NCBI GenBank assembly: GCA_965368085.1
Contig: CBDULP010000006.1
Coordinates: 1-64,000, forward strand
Direction: 5' to 3'
Length of the DNA: 64,000 nucleotides
Origin: Peptoclostridium sp965368085
GTDB lineage: Bacteria > Bacillota > Clostridia > Peptostreptococcales > Peptostreptococcaceae
A program made the position numbers and the translations under genes. How positions within the stretch are numbered: the first letter of the stretch is position 1; each line of letters opens with the position of its first letter. The notes beneath the pieces were generated by a model. That model was not told where the DNA came from. It did no database searches and saw only the letters and a list, made by a program, of their open reading frames with translations. Shown in pieces: positions 16,702 through 25,570 of the stretch.

Positions 16702-17924
16702 TATAGGCTTCCTCCATTCTTGTTGGCTTCCATAATTTCGTACAATCCTTGTACTCTAGTATCATATTGCGCTTCTGAGAAGTTTCTAGGATCCGCTTGA
16801 TCCCCGTCAAATGTTACTGTAGGGATGCCTGTTTCTTCGCGAAGTCTTCTATCAAGCTCATACATGAATCCGCTCCATAGTTTGCAGCTTCTGTTTGTAT
16901 GAATAACTGCTCCTTCGCATTTATTTTTAGTGACTGCATCTACTCTCATCTTGAGTGCACGCTCAAAAGAAACTGCGTTAGGCACATAAGAGTAAGCCTT
17001 CATCATCTCATCTACATTGTTGTATATTACGCCGAAAGCATCTGCATACACAGTACCAACCATGTTGATATTATGCTCCATTAGTGTAGTCAGCTTGTGG
17101 CGCAGGTAAGGCCAGCACGCGATACCTTCGAAAAGTATACGGTGTTTTTGCTCTCCCCTGTAAGTTGATGTTCCTTCTTTTACCGCTTGTGCATATTCTT
17201 TTTCTAGAAGCTGGAACGCATCAACAGATTCTTGCTTGCCACGGGCACAAACTGCAACTGCCATGTGGTTGAAAAGGTCAAATCCGTTAAGTGGCGATGG
17301 ATCATATTTAGTGTATTCAGTAGCTCCTAGCCATGCTTTTGAAGATTCCTGCGATATTCTCATGACTTCTTCGAATCTTTCTTGAGAGAATTTCTTTCCA
17401 GTTATCTCCTCAAGCTGTTCTATAGCATGGTCGAACTGCGCACGTATATATTTCACTCTGTCTTCAGATGTTTCAAATTCAGTATTGTATGGTATATCTA
17501 TTAGTATCATCGGTATATCAAGCTCTTTTGAAATATTTTCATACCATTTGATCATCTGGTTGCATATGTTGTTACAGCAAAGCACGAAATCCGGCTGAGG
17601 CATATCCATTTCTTTGCATTCCTTGAGGTCCATATAAGCAAGGCTTATTCTAGCGTATGCACATATGTCATTTGAATATCCGTTTGCTTCGGAATGTTCA
17701 CACATCTTAAGCCCTGCGCCTTTTGCAGATATCGCCGCTGCCTGGTTTTCAGGATATACTACGGGTACGCCTAATGTCTCACAAATTTCTTGTGGAAAGT
17801 TCGAAGCACACCAACCAACTTTCTCACCTCTATTTTTTGCATCCCATGCATTTTTATAATGCTGATCCAAAATATCTCTCAAAAGATATTTTGCCTTAAC
17901 TGGTTTTGCATTTGTTTCTGACAT
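16701..17924 (-). CDS. hadB: 2-hydroxyacyl-CoA dehydratase, alpha subunit
   Basis: HadB has about 407 residues. The ATG at 17924 is chosen over an in-frame GTG at 17933 because AAGGAG lies at the right distance. Conserved segments are GWCASNFPQEICETLG, the cysteine cluster VLCCNNICNQM, HTNRSCKLWSGFM and the C-terminal TFDGDQADPRNFSEAQ. These hold the Cys ligands and substrate pocket known for (R)-2-hydroxyisocaproyl-CoA and phenyllactyl-CoA dehydratases. Sequence alone does not tell which substrate is used. It is 15 bp from hadI. Confidence 0.94.
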   Translation of the reverse strand: MSETNAKPVKAKYLLRDILDQHYKNAWDAKNRGEKVGWCASNFPQEICETLGVPVVYPENQAAAISAKGAGLKMCEHSEANGYSNDICAYARISLAYMDLKECKEMDMPQPDFVLCCNNICNQMIKWYENISKELDIPMILIDIPYNTEFETSEDRVKYIRAQFDHAIEQLEEITGKKFSQERFEEVMRISQESSKAWLGATEYTKYDPSPLNGFDLFNHMAVAVCARGKQESVDAFQLLEKEYAQAVKEGTSTYRGEQKHRILFEGIACWPYLRHKLTTLMEHNINMVGTVYADAFGVIYNNVDEMMKAYSYVPNAVSFERALKMRVDAVTKNKCEGAVIHTNRSCKLWSGFMYELDRRLREETGIPTVTFDGDQADPRNFSEAQYDTRVQGLYEIMEANKNGGSL

Positions 17925-17939
17925 TTTTTTCACTCCTTA

Positions 17940-18740
17940 TTATGCAGACTTATTTTTGTCCTCTACAAGTTCATAAGCATATAGAGCTGCTCCCAAAGCA
18001 CCTACCAACTGTGCCTTTGGCGTCGTATCTATAGAAACTGCCAGTTCCCTTTCAAGAGCCTTTACAACTCCTGAGTTTTGAGCAACGCCTCCTGTCATAA
18101 CAACCTGGGAAGCAACGCCTACTCTTTTGGCAAGTCCAGCCACCCTGCTTGCAACAGAGTTATGTATTCCTGCCACAATATCACTTATAGCCACTTTGTT
18201 TGACAAGTGGGAAATGACTTCCGACTCGGCAAACACCGTACAGGTAGAACTGATATTTACAGGACTTTCTGACTGCTGTCCCGTCTTTGCAAGATCTGAT
18301 ATGTCAACTTCCAGTACATGCGACATAACATCCAAGAATCTACCTGTGCCTGCAGCGCATTTATCATTCATAACAAAATTCATCAGTTTTCCGTTAGGGG
18401 AAATCTTTAGTGTTTTGGCATCTTGTCCGCCGATGTCAATTATTGTTTTAACATCGGGGAATATGAAGTGTGCACCCTTCGCGTGGCAGCTAAGTTCACT
18501 CATTTGCTTATCTGCTTCTGTGAATGTGTTTCTTCCATATCCCGTTGCCACTACTGCAGATATATCCTCCATACTCCTGCTGGCATTTTCAAGAGCCTGG
18601 GCTACAGCCCTGTCAGGGCCGCTAGTTCCAGCTCCGACAGGTATTACAGCCTCTCCCTCTATATGAGAGCCGTTTTTAAGTATTATGCACTTTGATGCAG
18701 TAGAACCAATGTCTATCCCCATGGTATATTGATCTAACAT
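17940..18740 (-). CDS. hadI: Dehydratase activator ATPase (archerase)
   Basis: HadI (266 residues) is a homodimeric ASKHA-fold ATPase carrying one [4Fe-4S] cluster. It fires a single low-potential electron into HadBC at the cost of ATP. It shows the phosphate loop GIDIGSTASKC (8-18), DIGGQDAKTL (102-111) and the two cluster cysteines Cys128 (NDKCAAGTGRF) and Cys167, matching the spacing in the glutaconate-pathway activator. Its ATG shares a base with the hadA stop (TAATG), so the two are coupled. Confidence 0.95.
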   Translation of the reverse strand: MLDQYTMGIDIGSTASKCIILKNGSHIEGEAVIPVGAGTSGPDRAVAQALENASRSMEDISAVVATGYGRNTFTEADKQMSELSCHAKGAHFIFPDVKTIIDIGGQDAKTLKISPNGKLMNFVMNDKCAAGTGRFLDVMSHVLEVDISDLAKTGQQSESPVNISSTCTVFAESEVISHLSNKVAISDIVAGIHNSVASRVAGLAKRVGVASQVVMTGGVAQNSGVVKALERELAVSIDTTPKAQLVGALGAALYAYELVEDKNKSA

Positions 18741-19981
18741 TACTTATCGCTCCATTTGTAAACCAGTTTGTTTTCTTCCATAGCTTTTATTTTTTCATCG
18801 TTATATCCAAGTTCTTTAAGTATGTCTATCGAGTTCTCGCCAAGAAGAGGTCCTCTTTCGTATTTGCTAAGACCTACTTCTTCGAATGTAACTGGCAGGC
18901 GCACTAGAGTTCTTGTATTTCCGTTGTCGTATTCCATTTTGTGCAGGTAGTCATTCGCCCATGCCTGCTCATCCTCTAGAAGCTCTTCCCAAGTTTGTGC
19001 TATTGCAAAAGGAATGTCTGCCTCCCTGAATATAGCATCCCATTCGCTTTTAGTCTTCTGGACAAGTTGAGCTGCGATTATGTCGCACATTTCTCCAGCT
19101 CTGTTCTCTCTAGTAAGGTTTTCTATCTTGCTGTATCTTTCATCACCTATAAGATCTTCTCTTCCTATTGCCTTCATGTATCTTTCGTAGTATAGGTCGT
19201 AAGGTGGCATGCAAGTTTGTATGAAGTGATCATCCTTTGTCTTTTGTGCTACAAGGAAAGGATTTTGTGTTTGCTTACGATTTATAGGATATTGAAGGCC
19301 ATGATCTGGGTACTGAGCTGCCTGAAGCATCATTCCAACAGTGTATATCGCACTTTGGAAAAGACCTGTAGATACTTTTTCACCTTTGCCTGTCATCTTT
19401 GCACGGTAAAGAGCTGCCATTGTTCCTGCTGCCAGGAACATTCCCGCCTGGTGATCTCCAAGTCCTGGTATAACGTTCATTGGAACAGTTCCTTTTTCAT
19501 AAAGAGTTCCTGTTATACCTCCTCTTGCAAAGAATGCTGTAAAGTCAAAACCGGGAAGATCTTTGTCTGGTCCCTTTTCACCGTAACCTGTTATTTGCGA
19601 GTACACTAGTTTAGGATATTTTTCTTTTAGTGTTTCGTATTCAAGTCCTGCTCTTTTAAGAGCTCCTGGACGCCAGTTTGTAAGGAATATGTCTGCCTCT
19701 TCTATCAATTTGAAAAGTACTTCCTTTCCGCTTTCGTCCTTTAGGTTTAGCGCTATACTTCTCTTGTTTGCATTTTCAAGGTCAAAAGTAGTATTTTCAT
19801 ACTGGTCAAGAGGTCTTCCTTCTGTTGGAGCTGTATAACGAAGTGCATCTCCGCCTAGTGATTCAACTTTAATAACCTCAGCTCCCGAATCTGCCAAAAA
19901 TCTTCCACATGCCGGTGCAGCTATGAAGTTTGCAAGTTCTATAACTTTGATACCATCCAATATTTTTTCATTTAAACTCAT
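18740..19981 (-). CDS. hadA: Class III (2-hydroxyacyl) CoA-transferase
   Basis: This 413-residue CoA-transferase of the Frc/CaiB family moves CoA from the end product acyl-CoA to the 2-hydroxyacid, making the dehydratase substrate without ATP. The N-terminal GIKVIELANFIAAPACGR is typical. The catalytic Asp, which forms an acyl anhydride, is Asp176 in GLGDHQAG by comparison with the GDSNSG site of formyl-CoA transferase. The start has GGAGGG. About 114 bp of AT-rich DNA separate it from the ligase gene upstream, enough for a promoter. Confidence 0.93.
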   Translation of the reverse strand: MSLNEKILDGIKVIELANFIAAPACGRFLADSGAEVIKVESLGGDALRYTAPTEGRPLDQYENTTFDLENANKRSIALNLKDESGKEVLFKLIEEADIFLTNWRPGALKRAGLEYETLKEKYPKLVYSQITGYGEKGPDKDLPGFDFTAFFARGGITGTLYEKGTVPMNVIPGLGDHQAGMFLAAGTMAALYRAKMTGKGEKVSTGLFQSAIYTVGMMLQAAQYPDHGLQYPINRKQTQNPFLVAQKTKDDHFIQTCMPPYDLYYERYMKAIGREDLIGDERYSKIENLTRENRAGEMCDIIAAQLVQKTKSEWDAIFREADIPFAIAQTWEELLEDEQAWANDYLHKMEYDNGNTRTLVRLPVTFEEVGLSKYERGPLLGENSIDILKELGYNDEKIKAMEENKLVYKWSDK

Positions 19982-20095
19982 TTGACGTCCCTCCTGTTTT
20001 TTATGCGTTCATGTCTATGATTTATTCTATATATTTTAATTAAAGCTTTTATGCTTTCGATATTTTAAATAAAGCCTTTACAAAAGTATTTTTCT

Positions 20096-21727
20096 CTAAG
20101 AAAACGAAACCTGTTTTAGCCTTTTAATCATTTTCTCTTTTAAAACATATTTTTGAATTTTCCCGCTGGATGTAATTGGATACTTTTTGCAAAACTCAAT
20201 GTACTTCGGTATCTTGTAGCGCGCCAGCTTGTCTGCCAAGAATCTCTTTATATCTTCTATTTCTATATAGCATCCTCTCTCAAGCTGTATGGATGCTGCA
20301 ATCTCCTCGCCGTAGTGCGCTTCGGGTACTCCGTACACCTGAGCATCTTTAATGTATGGATGAAGTGTCAGGCATTCTTCTATCTCCCTGGGGCTTATAT
20401 TTTCCCCGCCTCTTATGATAGTATCCTTAAGTCTTCCGCATACGTGGTAGTATCCATCGTCATCGACAAAAGCAATATCGCCTGTATGAAGCCAACCGTT
20501 ACGATCGACTGCTTTCTTTGTGAGTATGTCGTTCTTGTAATATCCCTTCATCACATGATACCCTCTCGTGCAAAGCTCCCCGGAACTGCCTCTTGGAGCT
20601 TCCTTTCCTGTGTGAATGTCCACAATCTTCATTTCAACATCAGGCAAAGGTTTTCCTACGGTCGATACTCTTTTCTCAATCGGATCATCAGGAAGCGTCT
20701 GAGTACAACCCGGTGAACATTCAGTCTGTCCGTATCCAACCTGCACTTCTTTCATTCCCAGTCTATTTACTATATCTTCCATTGTATCTTCACTACAGCT
20801 GGCTCCTGCCACAAGGCCTGTGCGCAGCGTGGAAAAATCATATCTGTCAAACTCTTCATGTTCCAGTATTCTAATGAACATGGTCGGTACTCCGTGAAGA
20901 GCGGTGCATTTCAAATCGCTTATAGCTTTCATGACTTCCAGCGGTCTGTAGCATTCCACAAGAACCATTGTTGTGCCACTTCCTATGCACATCATTATAC
21001 CTGCCGACAGTCCGAAACAGTGAAAGAACGGAACGGCCAAACAGAGGCGGTCTTTGTTCGAAAGCTTAAGAAGCTGTCCTGTAGAATATGAGTTGTTGAC
21101 CAGGTTGTGATGTGTAAGCATTACACCTTTCGGACTGCTTGTAGTTCCTGATGTAAACTGTATATTTATAACATCATGTGTATCGATCTCAAGCATGCGT
21201 TGGATAAAATTTTCAGTTTTAACTTCGCTGGCCATTTTAACAACATCCGAAAGCTCTATTGCGCCTTCACATTTCCGGTCCCCAAAGTGTATTAGGTTTT
21301 TCAGCTGACAGCCGATTTTATTAATGCCTTTTTTCGCTCTGTCTGTAATTTTGTCTACAATTTCTATATAGTCGATGTCTCTAAAGCCATCCATAAAAAC
21401 AAGAGCTTTTGCATCTGACTGTTCTAACAATCTTTCAACCTCTTCAAGGCGGTAATTGATATTCACTGTAACCGTACATACTCCAATCTTGCTGGCAGCT
21501 AGAAAACAAAGTATCCACTCGACCTTGTTGGTACTCCAGACAGCCATATGATCTCCCTTTTCTAAGCCAAGAGCCATAAACCCTTTTGCATACTCGTTTG
21601 ACAGCTCATCCACCATATTCCAAGTTAGAACTTTTTCTTCCTTCTGAAACACAATGGCTGTGTCATTTGGGAAAGCTTTTGCAGTATTTCTGAGATATTG
21701 TCCGATTGTAATGTTTTTTAAACTCAT
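20096..21727 (-). CDS. Acyl-CoA ligase (AMP-forming)
   Basis: This is a 543-residue AMP-binding (ANL) enzyme that forms acyl-CoA from a carboxylic acid, ATP and CoA. The P-loop-like motif is INIQFTSGTTSSPKGVMLTH; the others are GYGQTECSPGC, WLHTGDIAFVDDDGYYHVCGR, and the C-terminal ITSSGKIQKYVLK with the adenylating Lys. Length is normal for a medium- or long-chain ligase. Lying directly before hadA, it could prime the CoA-transferase cycle by charging the first acid molecule; this is inference from position. Confidence 0.9.
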   Translation of the reverse strand: MSLKNITIGQYLRNTAKAFPNDTAIVFQKEEKVLTWNMVDELSNEYAKGFMALGLEKGDHMAVWSTNKVEWILCFLAASKIGVCTVTVNINYRLEEVERLLEQSDAKALVFMDGFRDIDYIEIVDKITDRAKKGINKIGCQLKNLIHFGDRKCEGAIELSDVVKMASEVKTENFIQRMLEIDTHDVINIQFTSGTTSSPKGVMLTHHNLVNNSYSTGQLLKLSNKDRLCLAVPFFHCFGLSAGIMMCIGSGTTMVLVECYRPLEVMKAISDLKCTALHGVPTMFIRILEHEEFDRYDFSTLRTGLVAGASCSEDTMEDIVNRLGMKEVQVGYGQTECSPGCTQTLPDDPIEKRVSTVGKPLPDVEMKIVDIHTGKEAPRGSSGELCTRGYHVMKGYYKNDILTKKAVDRNGWLHTGDIAFVDDDGYYHVCGRLKDTIIRGGENISPREIEECLTLHPYIKDAQVYGVPEAHYGEEIAASIQLERGCYIEIEDIKRFLADKLARYKIPKYIEFCKKYPITSSGKIQKYVLKEKMIKRLKQVSFS

Positions 21728-21775
21728 AATAACACCTCGAATTTTTATTGTGCTTTTGATGTATCATCCACAAGC

Positions 21776-22042
21776 CTAATCTAAGGAGATATTCATAACC
21801 ACAATATACATTAAGAAATTGTAAACCTTCACATCGTCCATATCATGTTCTAGAACGTGTTCTATTTTTTTTACAACTTCATTATATGAAATATCCACCG
21901 CCATGTCAATAATAATTTCTAATTTTTTAACAAAATCGTTATTTTTTTTGACCGGTTGATCTGTACATCGTGATCCGTGTGCAATATAAAATCTTCCTCG
22001 GCCTGACTTGAAAATCCCAAAAGAACGATCGGCTATTGCCAT
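21776..22042 (-). CDS. Small hypothetical protein or gene remnant
   Basis: This open frame of 88 codons lies between a transcription terminator and the ligase gene, on the operon strand. No family is recognised. The first 30 residues are Gly/Arg-rich and the rest is acidic and helical (ISYNEVVKKIEHVLEHDMDD), ending in a hydrophobic stretch. The ribosome site is weak (AGGGG, spaced widely). It may be a real small protein, a remnant of a larger gene, or chance. Confidence 0.3.
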   Translation of the reverse strand: MAIADRSFGIFKSGRGRFYIAHGSRCTDQPVKKNNDFVKKLEIIIDMAVDISYNEVVKKIEHVLEHDMDDVKVYNFLMYIVVMNISLD

Positions 22043-22091
22043 TCAATATTAAAGCCCCTGTAATGGTATTCTTGTATACTGAGTCTTTCGA

Positions 22092-22130
22092 TAAAAAAGA
22101 GTAACCCAGCTTACGCCCAGGTTACCCTTT
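22092..22130 (-). terminator. Terminator of the island brnQ
   Basis: GGTAACCTGGG pairs with CTGGGTTACTC across CGTAAG, followed on the minus strand by a run of six T. It closes the brnQ transcript about 60 bp after its stop. Confidence 0.88.
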
Positions 22131-22190
22131 CCCGTATATTATGAATATCTCAAATAAATATTCCTCTCGATATTCCGTAACCCTGCTAAT

Positions 22191-23516
22191 TTAAGCAGTT
22201 CTGTCTTCTCCAAGTTGTCCTTCTCTCGGCAGATTTTTTTGTGTCATCTTACCGTAAATCATAAACAATACGCCAAGTGCTATTGAAGGAACTATCCAAG
22301 GGAATCCATTTGCATATAGAGGTAATTTTTGTATTAAAGCCATAGGGCCATTCAATATATTGAATGTACTATTTAGGTTCATAGTCAGGCTGACTATGAA
22401 TGCTCCCAGGACAGCACCCCTGTAAGTATGGTCATTCGGCATGTATTCGTCGAATAGTGTTGTTAATATTAAGACAATTATTAAAGGATATACAGTGCAT
22501 AGAATTGGCACTGCTATGCTTATTAGACCTTCAACACCAAAGTTAGAAAGAGCGAAGCTGCATATTACCACGGCAATTGCCACAGCTTTGTATGAAAGTT
22601 TTCCATTACTTATTCCACTGAAATAGTTTGCCGCTGTAGCGGTAAGACCTATTGAAGTAGTCAGACATGCCAAAGACACTGCAATTGCTATTGATATTGT
22701 ACCGACAGTTCCGAAGATTGCATTTACAAGTCCAAGCAACAGGTCGACTCTTGACATGTCACTGCTGAATATTGCACTTCCAGCAGCTCCGACATATGTC
22801 AATCCGCCATATATAAAGGCTAGAAGTACTGCTGCAACTAGTCCTATTCTAGTGGTCATGTGCTGCTGTTTCTTTCTGTCCTTGTACCCCCTGAATATCA
22901 AATCCGAAAGCACTATCCCCGCCATAAGCGATGCACCCAGAGCATCCATTGTCTGGTAGCCTTCTTCAAATCCCTTTAGGAAATAGTTGCCAGGCTGAGG
23001 AACTACCAGATCTCCTATAGGATTTATCACACAGGCACCTATTATAACAGTAAGTATAACTAGAAGTGCTGGAGTAAGATACTTTCCTATCTTGTCAATT
23101 ACGCCGCTTTGGTTGATTACAAGCATATATGTGACTATAAAAAAGATTAGTGATGTTATTAGAAGTGGAGAACTCGGCATAATAGGTTTTACGGCTATTT
23201 CATATACCGTAGCTGCAGTTCTTGGAACTGCGAAAAGAGGTCCTATAACCAGTATACATACAGCTCCCAGTATCTTTGCAAATAGAGGGCTTACCCTTTT
23301 ACCAAGGTCTTCAGCTCTTCCACCCACTTTGGATGTTGCAATTACACCAAGAATCGGCAAAACGGGGTCTGTAAGTAAAAATCCAAGTGCCGCTAGCGGC
23401 CAGGCTTTTCCTGCCGCGAGCCCTAGACTCGGTGGGAAAATCAAGTTACCTGCTCCGAAAAAAATTGCGAATAATGCAAAACCTGCTATAAAAATGTCTT
23501 TTCTTTCTTTTGTCAT
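22191..23516 (-). CDS. brnQ: Branched-chain amino acid transporter (LIVCS family)
   Basis: This 441-residue BrnQ-type carrier imports leucine, isoleucine or valine with Na+ or H+. It has about twelve membrane segments. The family start FFGAGNLIFPPSLGLAAGK (about residues 20-38) is diagnostic. Its position inside the had locus, next to ldhA, is the best hint that a branched-chain amino acid is the fermented substrate. It is flanked by its own terminator and by an upstream gap of 226 bp. A second brnQ is at 45775-47091. Confidence 0.93.
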   Translation of the reverse strand: MTKERKDIFIAGFALFAIFFGAGNLIFPPSLGLAAGKAWPLAALGFLLTDPVLPILGVIATSKVGGRAEDLGKRVSPLFAKILGAVCILVIGPLFAVPRTAATVYEIAVKPIMPSSPLLITSLIFFIVTYMLVINQSGVIDKIGKYLTPALLVILTVIIGACVINPIGDLVVPQPGNYFLKGFEEGYQTMDALGASLMAGIVLSDLIFRGYKDRKKQQHMTTRIGLVAAVLLAFIYGGLTYVGAAGSAIFSSDMSRVDLLLGLVNAIFGTVGTISIAIAVSLACLTTSIGLTATAANYFSGISNGKLSYKAVAIAVVICSFALSNFGVEGLISIAVPILCTVYPLIIVLILTTLFDEYMPNDHTYRGAVLGAFIVSLTMNLNSTFNILNGPMALIQKLPLYANGFPWIVPSIALGVLFMIYGKMTQKNLPREGQLGEDRTA

Positions 23517-23568
23517 AGTTTCATCCCCTTCGTGTTTATCTTTTTTATCTTCTTTATTTTCTGAATAT

Positions 23569-23586
23569 TGATATTAAAGCTTTAAC
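23569..23586. promoter_or_regulatory. Candidate operator upstream of brnQ
   Basis: ATTAAAGCTTTAA is a near-palindrome about 55 bp upstream of brnQ. Related AT-rich words with AAAGCTTT occur upstream of hadA (near 20039-20050) and TTTAATGCTTAA twice upstream of ldhA (near 24788-24812). This may be a shared regulator site; weakly supported. Confidence 0.25.
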
Positions 23587-23634
23587 GACCGGTCTATCTT
23601 AAAACCCAATATTGACTTAAGAAATTGAATCATA

Positions 23635-23684
23635 GTATTTTGCAAGTTGAATCCCGATAAAGAGAATTCCAACTCGCAAAATAC
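23635..23684 (-). terminator. Long hairpin after ldhA
   Basis: GTATTTTGCAAGTTG and CAACTCGCAAAATAC form a long stem with one mismatch and a loop of about 20 bases. It lies 60 bp past the ldhA stop and before brnQ. There is no T run, so termination or mRNA-end protection are both possible. Confidence 0.55.
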
Positions 23685-23742
23685 CTGATAATATTAATCT
23701 TTTTTAGATTTGCTTTTACATTTATGTGCAGTTCAGTGCAAA

Positions 23743-24762
23743 TTATGCTGGACATTGTGCCTTATCTTTACTGACCCCTCCGACTTGGCATTTGCTGCTT
23801 CCTTGCATCTCAAATTCCTTCAGACTTAGAAGAGCAGTTTCGACCATGTTGGATACAGCTTCATCTGTGTAGAATCCGCAGTGAGGTGTAAGAACCACAT
23901 TAGGGAAACTTCTAAGTTTTGCCAATGTATCATCCTTTAAAATTTCATTCATTTTATTGTTGTGGAAAACACCAACTTCATTTTCATATGTATCTAGTGC
24001 AGCTCCGCCCACTTTGCCGGATTTTAATCCCTCAATAAGATCTTCCGTATTGATTAATCCCCCGCGCGCCGAGTTGATTATAAAAACTCCATCTTTCATT
24101 TTTGCTATGCTTTCTTTATTTATCATATGGAAGTTATCTTCGGTTACAGGAATATGCATTGTGATTATATCAGCTGTTTTATATACTTCGTCTAAAGACT
24201 TGTATTCAACATAATCTTTTGCAGCTTCGTTTTCCATAACATCATAGGCTATTAGTTTTGCTCCGAAACCTGAGAAGCCTTTTATTACTTCAAGACCTAT
24301 TCTTCCAGTTCCAATAACACCTATTGTCAAGTTTCTAAGCTCCACACCTATAAGGCCGTTTAGCGCAAAGTTTTGAGTGTCCACTCTTTTTAGCGCAGTA
24401 GGTATCTTTCTTGTTAAGCACAGCGTGATTCCGACAGTCAGTTCAGAAACCGAGTTTGGAGAATAAGCCGGCACGTTCGATACCCCTATGCCTAATTCAT
24501 CTGCAGCTTCTAAATCTATGTTGTTTACTCCAGCTGATCTGCTCGCCATGTACTTTATATCGTAGTCCTTTATTTTGCTTAGAGCTTCTCTTGTGGCTTT
24601 GCAGTTTCCTAAAATCGAAATGGCATCGTATCCTTTTGCCAAATGAGCTACGTCTGGTCCAAAAGATTGTGGTATTAACTCAACTTCGTGACCATACTTC
24701 TTGGAAAATTCTCCAAATGATTCAACTTCATCAGGTCTTACACAATAAGCTAAGATTTTCAT
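23743..24762 (-). CDS. ldhA: D-2-hydroxyacid dehydrogenase
   Basis: This 339-residue NAD-dependent enzyme reduces a 2-oxoacid to the (R)-2-hydroxyacid, the step that feeds the CoA-transferase and dehydratase. The NAD-binding GTGRIG is at residues 151-156. The catalytic trio is Arg233 (INSARGG), a Glu near 262 (LDTYENE) and His294 (LTPHCGF). In C. difficile the equivalent gene is (R)-2-hydroxyisocaproate dehydrogenase and opens the had locus. Here it is also first, divergent from an aminotransferase that can provide the oxoacid. Confidence 0.92.
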   Translation of the reverse strand: MKILAYCVRPDEVESFGEFSKKYGHEVELIPQSFGPDVAHLAKGYDAISILGNCKATREALSKIKDYDIKYMASRSAGVNNIDLEAADELGIGVSNVPAYSPNSVSELTVGITLCLTRKIPTALKRVDTQNFALNGLIGVELRNLTIGVIGTGRIGLEVIKGFSGFGAKLIAYDVMENEAAKDYVEYKSLDEVYKTADIITMHIPVTEDNFHMINKESIAKMKDGVFIINSARGGLINTEDLIEGLKSGKVGGAALDTYENEVGVFHNNKMNEILKDDTLAKLRSFPNVVLTPHCGFYTDEAVSNMVETALLSLKEFEMQGSSKCQVGGVSKDKAQCPA

Positions 24763-25570
24763 AAATATCCCTCCAAGTGTAAATTAAATTTTTAATGCTT
24801 AATTTAATGCTTAACTTTTATTTAGAATGGACTACATATGGTCCCTTTCTATCTAACCTAATTATTCCGTTAGCCAACTCATCTATTGTGTGCATGTTTA
24901 TCTTACAGAAACAGATGATAACGTTTTCCAAGATGAAGCATTTAAACCATTAACTGCTCATCAACAAACCTACTTGATATATTAAATATTAATCTGCAAA
25001 GCAGCAATATACATAAATTAATATGTGTTTTTGCATGCTGATATCGCTGTATACTCTAATCCTCAAAATCATTTTATTGATTAGCGACAATTGAAGGATA
25101 ACATATTGTTTACTAATTGTCAAACGCGTTCTATTTTTTATTCGTGTATTTTTTTCATACGCTATCTTAGTGTTATTTTATTGTCTGCATACAAAAATTT
25201 TCACAATACATCAATTCACCTCAAATTTGCATAAATATTTCAAAAAACACTTGATTAATACATAGAATTGTTCGAAAATTCAAATTTTTAGCATAATTAT
25301 GAGCCTACATATATATTGTATACATTGCTCATAAAATAACCTGATTTTGGAGCACAAATGTAATCGAAATTTAAAATCATGAGTAATATTAAGATATATA
25401 GAGATATAATGAGTATTCACGAAATTAATCGCGTATTTTACTGTTTTTTCGCTATTTTGGCACCTTGCACAACATTTGTCATATTGTTACACTGTAGCCA
25501 CATCAATACCACATCATTTTTGCCAAAATATTATCAATGCTAAATACTTTTAGAGGAGGAGTGAAACTAT
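24763..25570. promoter_or_regulatory. 808-bp AT-rich divergent control region
   Basis: There is no credible gene between ldhA (minus) and the aminotransferase (plus). The region is very AT-rich and must hold both promoters. TTTAATGCTTAA occurs twice directly upstream of ldhA. GGACTACATATGGTCC (around 24829) is a small dyad. The aminotransferase has GAGGAG before its ATG. I could not assign -35/-10 boxes with confidence. The length is unusual for this compact genome and suggests long leaders or several regulator sites. Confidence 0.45.

Noticed and set aside
25455..25472. Sigma-54-like promoter TTGGCACCTTGCAC upstream of the aminotransferase
   Set aside because: The GG and GC elements are only six bases apart instead of the required ten, and no sigma-54 activator gene is seen in the window.
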